Shown one piece after another: positions 26,224-34,598 of a stretch of 64,000 nucleotides of DNA; position 1 is the first letter of the stretch, and each line of letters starts with the position of its first letter. Source of the DNA: JAGREO01 sp020446285 (GTDB taxonomy: Bacteria; Pseudomonadota; Alphaproteobacteria; Geminicoccales; Geminicoccaceae). The translations under genes were made by a program, and so were the position numbers. The stretch covers positions 118,522 to 182,521 of the forward strand of contig JAWKVP010000007.1 in assembly GCA_041398005.1 (NCBI GenBank), read 5' to 3'. A model generated the notes under the pieces. That model had not been told where the DNA came from. It saw nothing but the letters and a program-made list of their open reading frames with translations, and made no database searches.

Positions 26224-27132
26224 TCAGCCGAGGATCAGGTCGCCCGCGGTCAGTTGCTGGACGCCCGTAAGGAACAGGTTCGTCTGTGCCGAAAGCCCGG
26301 CTGCGGCATCGATATCGACGGTCAGTGCCGTATTCGAGCCGGTGCCGGAGATGGCGGTGAAATCATCGGCGGCATTGATCGTGCCATTGCCGTCGGTGTC
26401 CAGTTCGGAAAAGCTGACACCGGTCGCGGAGAGGTTCAGCCGGTCCTCGCCATGCGTGAAATCCTCGATGAAGTCGAGTTCCGTGCCGGGGCGGACGACA
26501 AAGACGTCATTGCCGTCACCGCCTCTGAGAATGTCGACGCCGCTGCCGCCGTCGATCCGGTCATTGCCGCCACCGCCATAGATCGTGTCGGAACCGCCGC
26601 CGCCCCAGATCTTGTCATTGCCGCCCTGACCGCCGGACTGGAAATCGCCGTAGATCAGGCTGCTGCCGGCGCCATCGACGATCACGTCATTGCCGCCCTT
26701 CACCGTGGCGGCGGCAAAGCCGCCATCGCCCTGGATCACCACGTTCGAGTCTTCGTGGTTTCCGGCATAGATCTGGTCGTTTCCGCCTCTGGCATTGCCA
26801 CCCATGACGAGTGCGTCGCCGGTCAGCGTGCCGCCGCCGCCCATGCCGAAAATGATGTCGTTGCCGCCTCTGGCGCTGCCGTCCATGAACGCGCTGTCGC
26901 CAAGGATATTGTCGTTGCCGCTGGTCCCCAGCATGGTGTCATTGCCGCCGCGCGCATTGTCGATGATGCGCACCGCGTCGCCGAGATAGCGACCGTCGCT
27001 CGACGGGTCGTCGAAGCGACCGCTGGCGACAGTGCCGAAATCGTTGGCACCCCGGTCCGTGCCGTCCAGCGTGTCCACGATCGTGGTACCGCCGAACGCC
27101 CATTTCAGATACTTGCCGACAAGACTGCTCAT
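26224..27132 (-). CDS. RTX-like calcium-binding repeat protein
   Basis: A 302-residue glycine- and aspartate-rich protein without a signal peptide. From about residue 60 to 215 it has repeats around GGND followed by a hydrophobic residue, including NARGGND, SARGGND and GGGGNDRIDGGSG, the calcium-binding beta-roll pattern. Near residue 248 DTDGNGTINAADDF looks like an EF-hand/dockerin-type calcium loop. The last 60 residues resemble the secretion region of type I substrates. ATG 27132 has GGAGG eight bases upstream. No type I secretion genes are nearby, so the exporter must be elsewhere. Enzymatic domains are absent. Confidence 0.82.
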   Translation of the reverse strand: MSSLVGKYLKWAFGGTTIVDTLDGTDRGANDFGTVASGRFDDPSSDGRYLGDAVRIIDNARGGNDTMLGTSGNDNILGDSAFMDGSARGGNDIIFGMGGGGTLTGDALVMGGNARGGNDQIYAGNHEDSNVVIQGDGGFAAATVKGGNDVIVDGAGSSLIYGDFQSGGQGGNDKIWGGGGSDTIYGGGGNDRIDGGSGVDILRGGDGNDVFVVRPGTELDFIEDFTHGEDRLNLSATGVSFSELDTDGNGTINAADDFTAISGTGSNTALTVDIDAAAGLSAQTNLFLTGVQQLTAGDLILG

Positions 27133-27268
27133 GATCAATCCTCCAGATTCACTAACCCGCATGACTGGCTAGCGACCTGGATGGATTGCGTCCGGTTTTA
27201 ACGGATCGAACTGTCAAATGGTATGGTGTGCGGAGTATCCGTTGTGGAAGCGGTTCGGTCTGCGCCCG

Positions 27269-28027
27269 TCAACCCCTGCCGATGAACGGCATGGTCGTGG
27301 CCATGACCGTCATGAACTGGACGTTGGCGTCGAGCGGCAGACTTGCCATGTGCAGCACCGAGGTGGCGACATGGCGGGCATCCATGCGTGGCTCCGGCTT
27401 CATCGAACCGTCGGCCTGGGGAACACCGCCCTTCATCCGTTCGGTCATGGGCGTTGCCGCATTGCCGATATCCACCTGGCCGCAGGCGATGTTGAACGGC
27501 CGGCCGTCGAGGCTGGTCGAGCGGGTGAGGCCGGTAATGGCGTGCTTGGTGGCGGTGTAGGGCGCGGAGAACGGGCGCGGTACATGCGCCGAGATCGAGC
27601 CATTGTTGATGATCCGCCCGCCCTGCGGATCCTGTTTCTTCATCAGCCGGATGGCCTCCTGGGTGCACAGGAAGGGGCCGGTGAGATTGACGTTCACCAC
27701 CGCCTGCCACTGGTCGAAGGTCAGATCTTCCATGGGAATGGCGGGAGCGCCGCTGCCGGCATTGTTGAAGAGCACGTCGAGCCTGCCATGCCTGTCCTCG
27801 ACGGCGGCGAAGAGCGCCTTGACCTCTTCGGGCCTGGTCACGTCGGTCGGCACGACGAGAGCCTTGCCGGCAAACTCCGCGCCGAGAGACGCGGTTTCCT
27901 CGAGCGCGTCGCGCCTTCGCCCGGCAAGGGCCGTGTGATAGCCCGCCTCGAGAAACGCCAGTGCCACGGCCCGGCCGACGCCGCTGCCGGCGCCTGTGAC
28001 GATCGCTGTCCTGTCCATCGTTTCCAT
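27269..28027 (-). CDS. Short-chain dehydrogenase/reductase
   Basis: A classical SDR of 252 residues. It has the nucleotide motif TGAGSGVG near residue 13, NNAG near 90 and the active site INNGSISA...YTATK near 145-165 (Ser, Tyr, Lys). The substrate is unknown. Nearby in-frame starts are ATG 28039, 28027 and 28018; a G-run upstream does not separate the last two clearly. It stands alone on the minus strand and diverges from the 83-residue protein gene. Confidence 0.88.
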   Translation of the reverse strand: METMDRTAIVTGAGSGVGRAVALAFLEAGYHTALAGRRRDALEETASLGAEFAGKALVVPTDVTRPEEVKALFAAVEDRHGRLDVLFNNAGSGAPAIPMEDLTFDQWQAVVNVNLTGPFLCTQEAIRLMKKQDPQGGRIINNGSISAHVPRPFSAPYTATKHAITGLTRSTSLDGRPFNIACGQVDIGNAATPMTERMKGGVPQADGSMKPEPRMDARHVATSVLHMASLPLDANVQFMTVMATTMPFIGRG

Positions 28028-28162
28028 CCCCCTGGACATGTGTATCCCTGCCGTCCCGTCATGCGCGGTTGCGGCCGATCGGGCAAGTGTTCATCATGTG
28101 CGGCAGGGGCCGGCAGGGTCCCGATCGGGTGGTCCGGGATGGTGTGAACGGGAATTGCGGGC

Positions 28163-28414
28163 ATGAAGGAAATCGCGGCGGCGCTCGTCGAGGCGCTCGA
28201 CATCGAACGCTCCGGCGACTGGCAGGGCGCTCACGAGGCGGTACAGAAGCTGGATGGTTCGGCAGCGGCATGGGTGCATGCCTATCTCCACCGCCGCGAG
28301 GGCGACATCGCCAATGCCCGGTACTGGTACAATCGCGCCGGGCGCGAGCCGTCGGAGGCGCCGCTTGCCGAGGAATGGGCGGAGATCCGCAGGCAACTCG
28401 CCGCCGCCGCATGA
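28163..28414 (+). CDS. Small hypothetical helical protein
   Basis: An 83-residue soluble protein predicted to be mostly helical, with a TPR-like repeat: SGDWQGAHEAVQKLDG is followed by REGDIANARYWYNRAGRE. No named family recognised. The codon pattern matches the surrounding genes and the frame is intact. Confidence 0.6.
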   Translation: MKEIAAALVEALDIERSGDWQGAHEAVQKLDGSAAAWVHAYLHRREGDIANARYWYNRAGREPSEAPLAEEWAEIRRQLAAAA

Positions 28415-28504
28415 GGGAGACCGGCGGCGGGTGCATTCTGCCCTGACGCGAGATTCGCCGGCGCATGTTTCGCTGCAATTGAAATTCATCGCCACTGGTG
28501 CTTA

Positions 28505-29455
28505 TTGACCTCCATCACGGAGTTGACGAGGAGACCGTCCCTGTCCCGCGCTGCAAACAAACGAGTCACGGGTTTCGTCGGCTTGCCGATTTTCCCCGCG
28601 AGGCGGTTCGCCCCGGTCCTCCTGGTGGCGGCATTCCTCCTTTTGCCATCGGCCCTGTTCGCGCAGATCGCCGATGGGGCCCGCGCGCGGATCGATGCCG
28701 AGGCGGGCACGACCGTCAATGTGCGGCGCGAGCCGGCGGTGCGGTCGGGCAATATCGTCGCTGCCGCACGCGCCGGCGATGCGGTGGTCATTCTGGAATC
28801 CGCCGATCGCGGCCGCCATGTCTGGTACAGGCTTTCGGGGCCGAACGGGCGGTATGAGGGCTGGGTGCGCGGCGATCTCGTCGCGGGTCCGCTCGCCGAT
28901 GGCGGCGGTGCCGGCGGCATCTCGGTGGGCGACCTCGTGCCGGTCACGCCGTCCTCGCCATCCTCACCGACCCGGCAGGATCCGGGCGAGACGATTTCCG
29001 GTGGTGACGACACTGTACAGGCCGCCATTCCCGGCGCGGCCGACGCTCCGGCTCCGGCTCCGGCAACGAACTGGCCGCCCTTCGCCGAGCGTTCCGACTG
29101 GACACGCAACCTGCCGGATCTGTACGAACCGGTCGCTGTCTGTGCGCAGACGTCCAGCGCCCAGCCGGCGAGGGCCCTGACCGCGTTTTCCATGGCGCGC
29201 GGGCTGGTCAATGTGCTCGTGCGCGACAGTTCCCTGCGTGACTGGGACTGCATCGTCCGGCTCACCGGCGGAACGCCGTTGCGCTACGATCCGCTGACAT
29301 CGAGCGGTCTTCTGCATTCGGACCGCACGAATCCGACCTATCTTCCGGCGGAGAACGGCCGCCCGGAGGAAAATCCGTGTTTCGAGGTGGAGCCGTTCGT
29401 GCCGGAGGGGTCCGGACTGCCCGCGGGCTGGATCCTTCATCCGACCTGCAACTGA
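28505..29455 (+). CDS. Exported SH3-domain protein
   Basis: A 316-residue protein with an N-terminal hydrophobic export segment (FAPVLLVAAFLLLPSALFA) and then a bacterial SH3 domain at about 65-127 (TVNVRREPAVRSGNIVAAA ... GWVRGDLV). A low-complexity Pro/Ser/Ala linker follows to about 195, and then a cysteine-containing C-terminal domain (VAVCAQT, WDCIVRL, NPCFEVE, HPTCN) with possible disulfides. SH3 domains of this kind often bind cell wall. The start is unclear: no in-frame ATG precedes the signal sequence, and TTG 28505 and TTG 28523 are candidates. Not a known enzyme. Confidence 0.72.
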   Translation: MTSITELTRRPSLSRAANKRVTGFVGLPIFPARRFAPVLLVAAFLLLPSALFAQIADGARARIDAEAGTTVNVRREPAVRSGNIVAAARAGDAVVILESADRGRHVWYRLSGPNGRYEGWVRGDLVAGPLADGGGAGGISVGDLVPVTPSSPSSPTRQDPGETISGGDDTVQAAIPGAADAPAPAPATNWPPFAERSDWTRNLPDLYEPVAVCAQTSSAQPARALTAFSMARGLVNVLVRDSSLRDWDCIVRLTGGTPLRYDPLTSSGLLHSDRTNPTYLPAENGRPEENPCFEVEPFVPEGSGLPAGWILHPTCN

Positions 29456-29530
29456 TCGACATCGGGGCGAGCATGAAAGACACCGCGTGCCGGACGACGG
29501 GCGCGAACAACGAGAAAAGGGAGGTGCCGC

Positions 29531-30982
29531 TTGTCTGTCCATGATCTGGTCGCATTATCCGCGCGGGAGGTCGTTCGCCTGCTCGAGGCCGGCGAAGTCT
29601 CGCCGGTGGAAGCCGTGGAGGCTTCGCTCCGGCGCATCGATGCGGTCAATCCCGCCGTCAATGCCGTTCCCACCGTCTGTGCCGAACGTGCCCTCGACCG
29701 TGCCCGCAAGATGATGATGGAACGGCCGGCGGCACCCGGCGACGGGCGCGGCTGGCTCGCCGGCCTGCCGGTTCTCATCAAGGATCTCGTCGATGTCGCC
29801 GGCGTGCGCACGACACAAGGCTCGCTGATTTACGAAGACCGGGTGCCGGAGCGCTCCGCCATCGAGGTCGAGCGCATCGAGCGTCAGGGCGGCATCATTC
29901 TCGGCAAGACCAACACGCCCGAATTCGGCGCCGGCGCCAATACCTTCAACGAGGTGTTCGGGGCGACGGTGAACCCGTGGAACACGGCGCTCACCTGTGG
30001 CGGATCCTCGGGCGGTGCCGCCGTATCGCTGGCAACCGGCATGGCCTGGCTCGCCGACGGATCCGATCTCGGCGGATCCCTGCGCACGCCGGCCGGCTTC
30101 TGTTCGATCGTCGGCTTCCGTCCGTCGCCGGGCCGCGTCCCGCATGGTCCCGGTGCCGCTCCCTTCCAGACACTCGGTGTCGAGGGCCCCATGGCCCGCG
30201 ACGTGCGCGATGTGGCGCTCTTTCTCGATGTCATGGCCGGACATGATCCGCGCGATCCCATCAGTTGCGATGCGCCGGCCGAATCCTACAGCAAGGCCGT
30301 GCAGCGTCCGCGACGTCCGGGCAAGGTGGCGTTCAGCGCCGATCTCGGCGGTATCACGCCGGTGGATTCGAAGATCGCGCGCATCTGCGGCGAGGCGATG
30401 CGCAAGCTGAGCAGCGAGGGAACGACCGTCATCGAGAGCCGGGCGCCGGATCTCTCGAAGTCCCGCGACGTCTTCGAGATCCTGCGGGCCGAACTCTTCG
30501 CCGCGAACAAGGGCCCCCTGCTCGACACCCATCGCGGGCTGCTCAAGCCGGAGGTGGTGTGGAACATCGAGCGCGGGCTGGCGGTGGATGCCGGTCAGAT
30601 CGGCTGGGCCGAGCGCGAGCGCGGGCTCATGGCGCAGCGCATGGCCGCCTTCTTCGAGGACCATGACCTGCTCGCCTGCCCGACCGCCATCGTTCCGCCC
30701 TTCCCGGTGGAGATGCGCTTTCTCGAAAGCCTCGGCGAGCATCGTTTCCCGACCTATATCGACTGGGTTGCGATCTGCTATGCGATCACGCTGACCGGCT
30801 GCCCGGCCATATCGATCCCCTGCGGCTTCACGGCGGACGGGCTTCCGGTGGGGCTCCAGCTCGTCGGCCCGCCGCGCGGCGAAGCGAAGCTGCTGCAATG
30901 CGCGGTGATGATCGAGGATCTGCTCGGACTGTCGGCCGCCGTGCCGATCGATCCCCGGGGCGCGTCCTTGACAGCCACATGA
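29531..30982 (+). CDS. Amidase (amidase-signature family)
   Basis: Hydrolyses an amide bond by the Ser-cisSer-Lys mechanism. It has 483 residues. The catalytic Lys is in VLIKDLVDVAG near 82, and the signature GGSSGGAAVSLATGM near 155 and GSDLGGSLRTPAGFCSIVGF near 175 supplies both Ser residues. TTG 29531 is the start: GGGAGGTG sits six to seven bases upstream and no ATG fits. The substrate is unknown; GatA itself is unlikely because gatB and gatC are absent. Confidence 0.9.
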   Translation: MSVHDLVALSAREVVRLLEAGEVSPVEAVEASLRRIDAVNPAVNAVPTVCAERALDRARKMMMERPAAPGDGRGWLAGLPVLIKDLVDVAGVRTTQGSLIYEDRVPERSAIEVERIERQGGIILGKTNTPEFGAGANTFNEVFGATVNPWNTALTCGGSSGGAAVSLATGMAWLADGSDLGGSLRTPAGFCSIVGFRPSPGRVPHGPGAAPFQTLGVEGPMARDVRDVALFLDVMAGHDPRDPISCDAPAESYSKAVQRPRRPGKVAFSADLGGITPVDSKIARICGEAMRKLSSEGTTVIESRAPDLSKSRDVFEILRAELFAANKGPLLDTHRGLLKPEVVWNIERGLAVDAGQIGWAERERGLMAQRMAAFFEDHDLLACPTAIVPPFPVEMRFLESLGEHRFPTYIDWVAICYAITLTGCPAISIPCGFTADGLPVGLQLVGPPRGEAKLLQCAVMIEDLLGLSAAVPIDPRGASLTAT

Positions 30983-31057
30983 TACGGCGAAAGGATCCCT
31001 GATCGAGAGTGCCCCGGTCGGACGGCGGGGATTCTACAGGCGGACGGGAGTTGCGAC

Positions 31058-31678
31058 ATGCTGACGATCTACGGGCGGACCAATTCGATCAATGTCCAGA
31101 AAGTCATGTGGACCGTGGGTGAACTCGGCCTCGATCATGAGCGGATCGACGCCGGCGGCGTGTTCGGCGGGCTCGATACGGACGAATACGGGCAGATGAA
31201 TCCGAACAGGAGAATTCCGGTCCTGCGCGATGGCGATACGGTGGTGTGGGAGAGCCATTCCTGCGTGCGTTATCTCGCCGCCCGCTACGGTTCGGGGTCG
31301 CTCTGGCCGGAGGATCCCGGCGCCCGCTCGCTCTCGGACCGCTGGATGGACTGGAAGGCGACGACGTTGCAACCCTTCCTGCACACCGTCTTCTGGGGGC
31401 TCGTGCGCACGCCCGCCGACCAGCGCGACAATGCCGCCATCGCCCGCGCCGCTCGGGAGATCGGGCCGGTGTGGCGCATCCTCGACAATCATCTCGCGGA
31501 CAGCCGCTATGTCGCCGGCGCACATCTCACCATGGGCGACATTCCGCTCGGTTGTGCCTGGTGGCGCTATTCGAATCTGGAACTCGACCGGCAGTCCTTT
31601 CCCAACATCAATCTCTGGTACCAGAACCTCAAGGGCAAGGAAGCCTATCGCCGGCATGTCATGATCGACGTGACCTGA
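31058..31678 (+). CDS. Glutathione S-transferase family protein
   Basis: A 206-residue protein with a thioredoxin-like N-terminal domain (LTIYGRTNSINVQKVMW, cis-Pro in RRIPVL, glutathione-binding ESHSCVRYLA near 67) and an all-helical C-terminal domain. The likely active-site residue is Ser10 or Asn9. ATG 31058 has GGGAG eight bases upstream. It follows the amidase by 75 bp and may share its transcript. Confidence 0.9.
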   Translation: MLTIYGRTNSINVQKVMWTVGELGLDHERIDAGGVFGGLDTDEYGQMNPNRRIPVLRDGDTVVWESHSCVRYLAARYGSGSLWPEDPGARSLSDRWMDWKATTLQPFLHTVFWGLVRTPADQRDNAAIARAAREIGPVWRILDNHLADSRYVAGAHLTMGDIPLGCAWWRYSNLELDRQSFPNINLWYQNLKGKEAYRRHVMIDVT

Positions 31679-31691
31679 GGGGCTCTCCGTC

Positions 31692-32501
31692 TTGACCGGC
31701 GAACCCGCTCACGCCGCCGACGGCCCCGGCGCGTTCGGGCGCCTGCGTTCATGGCTGCGCGGCCTCTATTTCGGTTCCAACCAACGCTCGGCCCTGTTCC
31801 AGTACGGGTTGCTGGCATTCGACGTGGTCACGATCCTGTTCTTTCTCGTGGTCTCGTTCATCCACGATGCGCCGTGGATCCTCGTCATCGATCTTCTGAT
31901 CGCCATTCCGCTCACCCTCGATTTCGCCGCCCGCGTCATCATTTCGGCGCGACCGGTCCGCCATCTCGCCCATTTCGTGACGATCGCCGACCTGATCGTG
32001 ATCGTCTCGCTCATCATCCCGGCACTGACCGGCAATTTCGCCTTCCTGCGGATCCTCCGCGCCATCAGGCTTCTGCGCTCCTATCACGTTCTCGGGATGC
32101 TCCGGCGAACCTCTCCCTGGGTGCAGCGCAACGAGGAGGTGGTCCAGAGTGTCATCAATCTCCTCGTCTTCATCTTCATCTGCACGGCCATCGTCTATGT
32201 CAGCCAGCAACAGCGCAATCCGGCCATCGACAATTATGTGGATGCGCTCTATTTTACCATAACCACGCTGACGACCACGGGCTTTGGCGATATCACGCTC
32301 GTCGGGGATTTCGGTCGCCTGCTCGCGGTCCTGATCATGATCTTCGGCATCTCGCTGTTCATCCGTCTCGTCCAGACCATCTTCAGGCCCGCGAAAGTGC
32401 GATATGAATGCGGCAAGTGCGGATTGCTCCGGCACGATCCCGACGCCGTGCATTGCAAGCATTGCGGCCGCGTCCTGAACATACCCAATGAGGGGGACTG
32501 A
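31692..32501 (+). CDS. Voltage-gated ion channel with C-terminal zinc ribbon
   Basis: A 269-residue inner-membrane channel of the voltage-gated potassium type. Four helices form a voltage sensor, S4 being ILRAIRLLRSYHVLGMLRR. A pore region follows with selectivity filter TTGFGD in LTTLTTTGFGDITLVG near 195. After S6 comes a cytoplasmic four-cysteine ribbon, YECGKCGLLRHD ... HCKHCGRVLN. Start is TTG 31692. The zinc ribbon is the unusual part. It begins 13 bases after the GST gene. Confidence 0.88.
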   Translation: MTGEPAHAADGPGAFGRLRSWLRGLYFGSNQRSALFQYGLLAFDVVTILFFLVVSFIHDAPWILVIDLLIAIPLTLDFAARVIISARPVRHLAHFVTIADLIVIVSLIIPALTGNFAFLRILRAIRLLRSYHVLGMLRRTSPWVQRNEEVVQSVINLLVFIFICTAIVYVSQQQRNPAIDNYVDALYFTITTLTTTGFGDITLVGDFGRLLAVLIMIFGISLFIRLVQTIFRPAKVRYECGKCGLLRHDPDAVHCKHCGRVLNIPNEGD

Positions 32502-32559
32502 AAGGCCGGCGGCGACATTGCGGGACGGGTCCGGAAAAGGGGGGGGGAGAACAGGCGGC

Positions 32560-33243
32560 ATGATGGGGATTGCGCGGTCATTCGTCGGCGTGACGGCTCT
32601 CCTCGTGGCCTGCACCCCGAACCCGCCGACCGGGGAGGCCGTGCGGGACAGTGTCGGCGAACATGTCGCCCATGTTCTCGCCGCCCGGAGCGATACGCCC
32701 GACGGTCGCGGCTATCTTCCTATCGCCATGGCGGAGGCCACCATCGCCCGGCTGCATGCCGGGCTGGCTCAGCAGAACCGGGGCGATCTCGAATCGATGC
32801 AGCTGCACACGCTGCATGTCATCCACGCAATCGACCCGAACCGCATCGAGGTCGGGCCGGGTCTGGGGTTCGGCCTCGACCGGGCAGTCTCGGGCATTGT
32901 CGAGGAGATCCGGATCGCGATCGACCTGCAGTCCGATCCGCATTTCACGATGATCGCCGGCGATGTCCTTGCCAGTGCGGAGGTCGTTCTGGTGCGCGCG
33001 CAGGAAGCGATCCGCACCGCCGAAAGCGTCTCGCGCACCCTTGATCCAGAGCGGGCCGCAGTGCTCGTCGCCGAACTCAAGGGCATGACCGACCGGATCG
33101 TGGGCGGCGTCGTGGCGGACGGGGACGAGACGAAAGACCGCGTCGCGGGCGAGGGCGGCCTTCGCCGGATCGAGCGGGACATGGAAACCATTGCCACCCT
33201 CGCAGCCATGCCGCCGGCCGCATATCCGCCCGCCGGCGAGTGA
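32560..33243 (+). CDS. Hypothetical lipoprotein
   Basis: A 227-residue protein with a lipoprotein signal (MMGIARSFVGVTALLVACTPN): LVAC is the lipobox, with Cys at residue 17. The mature part is mainly helical, with repeated ALA/ERA heptad-like stretches and no known enzyme motif. I start at ATG 32560 because the longer frame from 32488 would put 24 odd residues before the signal. It follows the channel gene closely. Confidence 0.65.
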   Translation: MMGIARSFVGVTALLVACTPNPPTGEAVRDSVGEHVAHVLAARSDTPDGRGYLPIAMAEATIARLHAGLAQQNRGDLESMQLHTLHVIHAIDPNRIEVGPGLGFGLDRAVSGIVEEIRIAIDLQSDPHFTMIAGDVLASAEVVLVRAQEAIRTAESVSRTLDPERAAVLVAELKGMTDRIVGGVVADGDETKDRVAGEGGLRRIERDMETIATLAAMPPAAYPPAGE

Positions 33244-33258
33244 TCATGCGGGCCGCGG

Positions 33259-34455
33259 TCAGGCAACCCGGCGATTGTCGTGCCGTGTCCGCAATGCGGC
33301 GATCGCGGCTTCCACTCCGCCCGGTTGCACCGCAATGCCGCATTCCTGCAGGGCGAGTTCGGTGGTTGCGAGTGCGCCAAGGATCATCGGCTCGTTGAGA
33401 TCGCCCAGATGACCGATCCGGAAGACCCGGTGCTCGAGTTCGCCGAGGCCGCCGCCGAGCGAGAGATTGTAGCGTTCATGCGCGAGTTTCCGCATGGCGT
33501 CCGGATCGCCGCCTTCGACCCGAACAGCGGTGACGGCATTGGCGCGTTCGGTTTCGTTGCGACACTGGAACGAGAGCGCTCCCGCGGCCGACCAGCGGGC
33601 GACGGCGGCGCGCACGGCATCGGCCAGCCGCCGGTGGCGGGCGATCACCTCATCGACGCCTTCGGCAAGGATGCGGTCGAGCGCGGCGCGAAGGCCCCAG
33701 ACCTGCTGCAGCGGCGGCGTTCCATGGAACCACATGTAGGTCGGATCGCCGCGCCGGAACTGCAGGTCCCAGTAGCGGCGCGGATGGTTGCAGCTCTGCG
33801 CCCTTTCCATCGCCCTTCGCCCGAGGGCGGCAAAGGCGAGGCCCGGCGGCATCATCAGGCCCTTCTGCGAGGCGGAGAGCGCGCAGTCGATACCCCAGCC
33901 ATCCATGTCGAACGTCTCGACGGCCAGTGATGCGATGGCATCGACGACGAGAAGGGCCGGATGTCCGGCATCGTCGATGGCCCTGCGGATCGCCCGGAGA
34001 TCGGTGCGTGCACCCGAGGCGGTCTCGGTATGGACGCAGAGAACCGCCCGGATCGCATGGTCGCGGTCCCGCTCGAGCATCTCCCTGACGGCGTCCGGGG
34101 CGATGGCGCGCGTGAGGTCGGCTGGTGTCGTCACGACCTCGAGGCCCAGATGTTCCGCCATCTCCGCCCAGGCCGCGGAGAAACGGCCGGCAAGCGGCAC
34201 GAGCACGCGATCACCCGGTTCGAGGAGATTGACCAGCGGCACTTCCCAGACACCATGGCCGTTGGCGATGAACGAGAAGACCTCGCCATCCGTGCGGAAG
34301 ACCTTCTTCAGGTCATCGAGACAGCTTCTTGCGGTCCGCGCGAATTCCGGCGAAGCGAAATCCTCGGCCGGACGGTGCATGGCCGACAGGACACTGTCCG
34401 GCACATTGGTGGGGCCGGGCGTGTGCAGGAATATGCGGCCGGGACGATGGGACAT
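33259..34455 (-). CDS. Class V aminotransferase (alanine/serine-glyoxylate type)
   Basis: A PLP enzyme of 398 residues. The PLP-binding Lys is in SASQKGLMMPPGL near 198, with VVDAIASLAVETFDMDGWGID just before it, and TPGPTNVPDSVL at the N-terminus is typical of the alanine-/serine-glyoxylate aminotransferase group. The C-terminus contains RIGHLGDLNE. I start at MSHRPGRIF (34455); the open frame extends to 34530 but upstream residues do not look like the family. The exact amino donor cannot be told. Confidence 0.88.
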   Translation of the reverse strand: MSHRPGRIFLHTPGPTNVPDSVLSAMHRPAEDFASPEFARTARSCLDDLKKVFRTDGEVFSFIANGHGVWEVPLVNLLEPGDRVLVPLAGRFSAAWAEMAEHLGLEVVTTPADLTRAIAPDAVREMLERDRDHAIRAVLCVHTETASGARTDLRAIRRAIDDAGHPALLVVDAIASLAVETFDMDGWGIDCALSASQKGLMMPPGLAFAALGRRAMERAQSCNHPRRYWDLQFRRGDPTYMWFHGTPPLQQVWGLRAALDRILAEGVDEVIARHRRLADAVRAAVARWSAAGALSFQCRNETERANAVTAVRVEGGDPDAMRKLAHERYNLSLGGGLGELEHRVFRIGHLGDLNEPMILGALATTELALQECGIAVQPGGVEAAIAALRTRHDNRRVA

Positions 34456-34598
34456 CAGGATTGCATGCCTCGATCTGAACAAAAACGGAACGATGGATTT
34501 CATTGAGCCGGACGAACGCCGACAGATCATCCCAGCGACCGGCCACCTCCACTCACATAGCCCCTTAGAAACGCTCTTTCATCCTATAAAGCCGCCTG

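Noticed and set aside
29531..30982. Amidase considered as GatA
   Set aside because: No gatB or gatC beside it, and the sequence outside the signature is not GatA-like.
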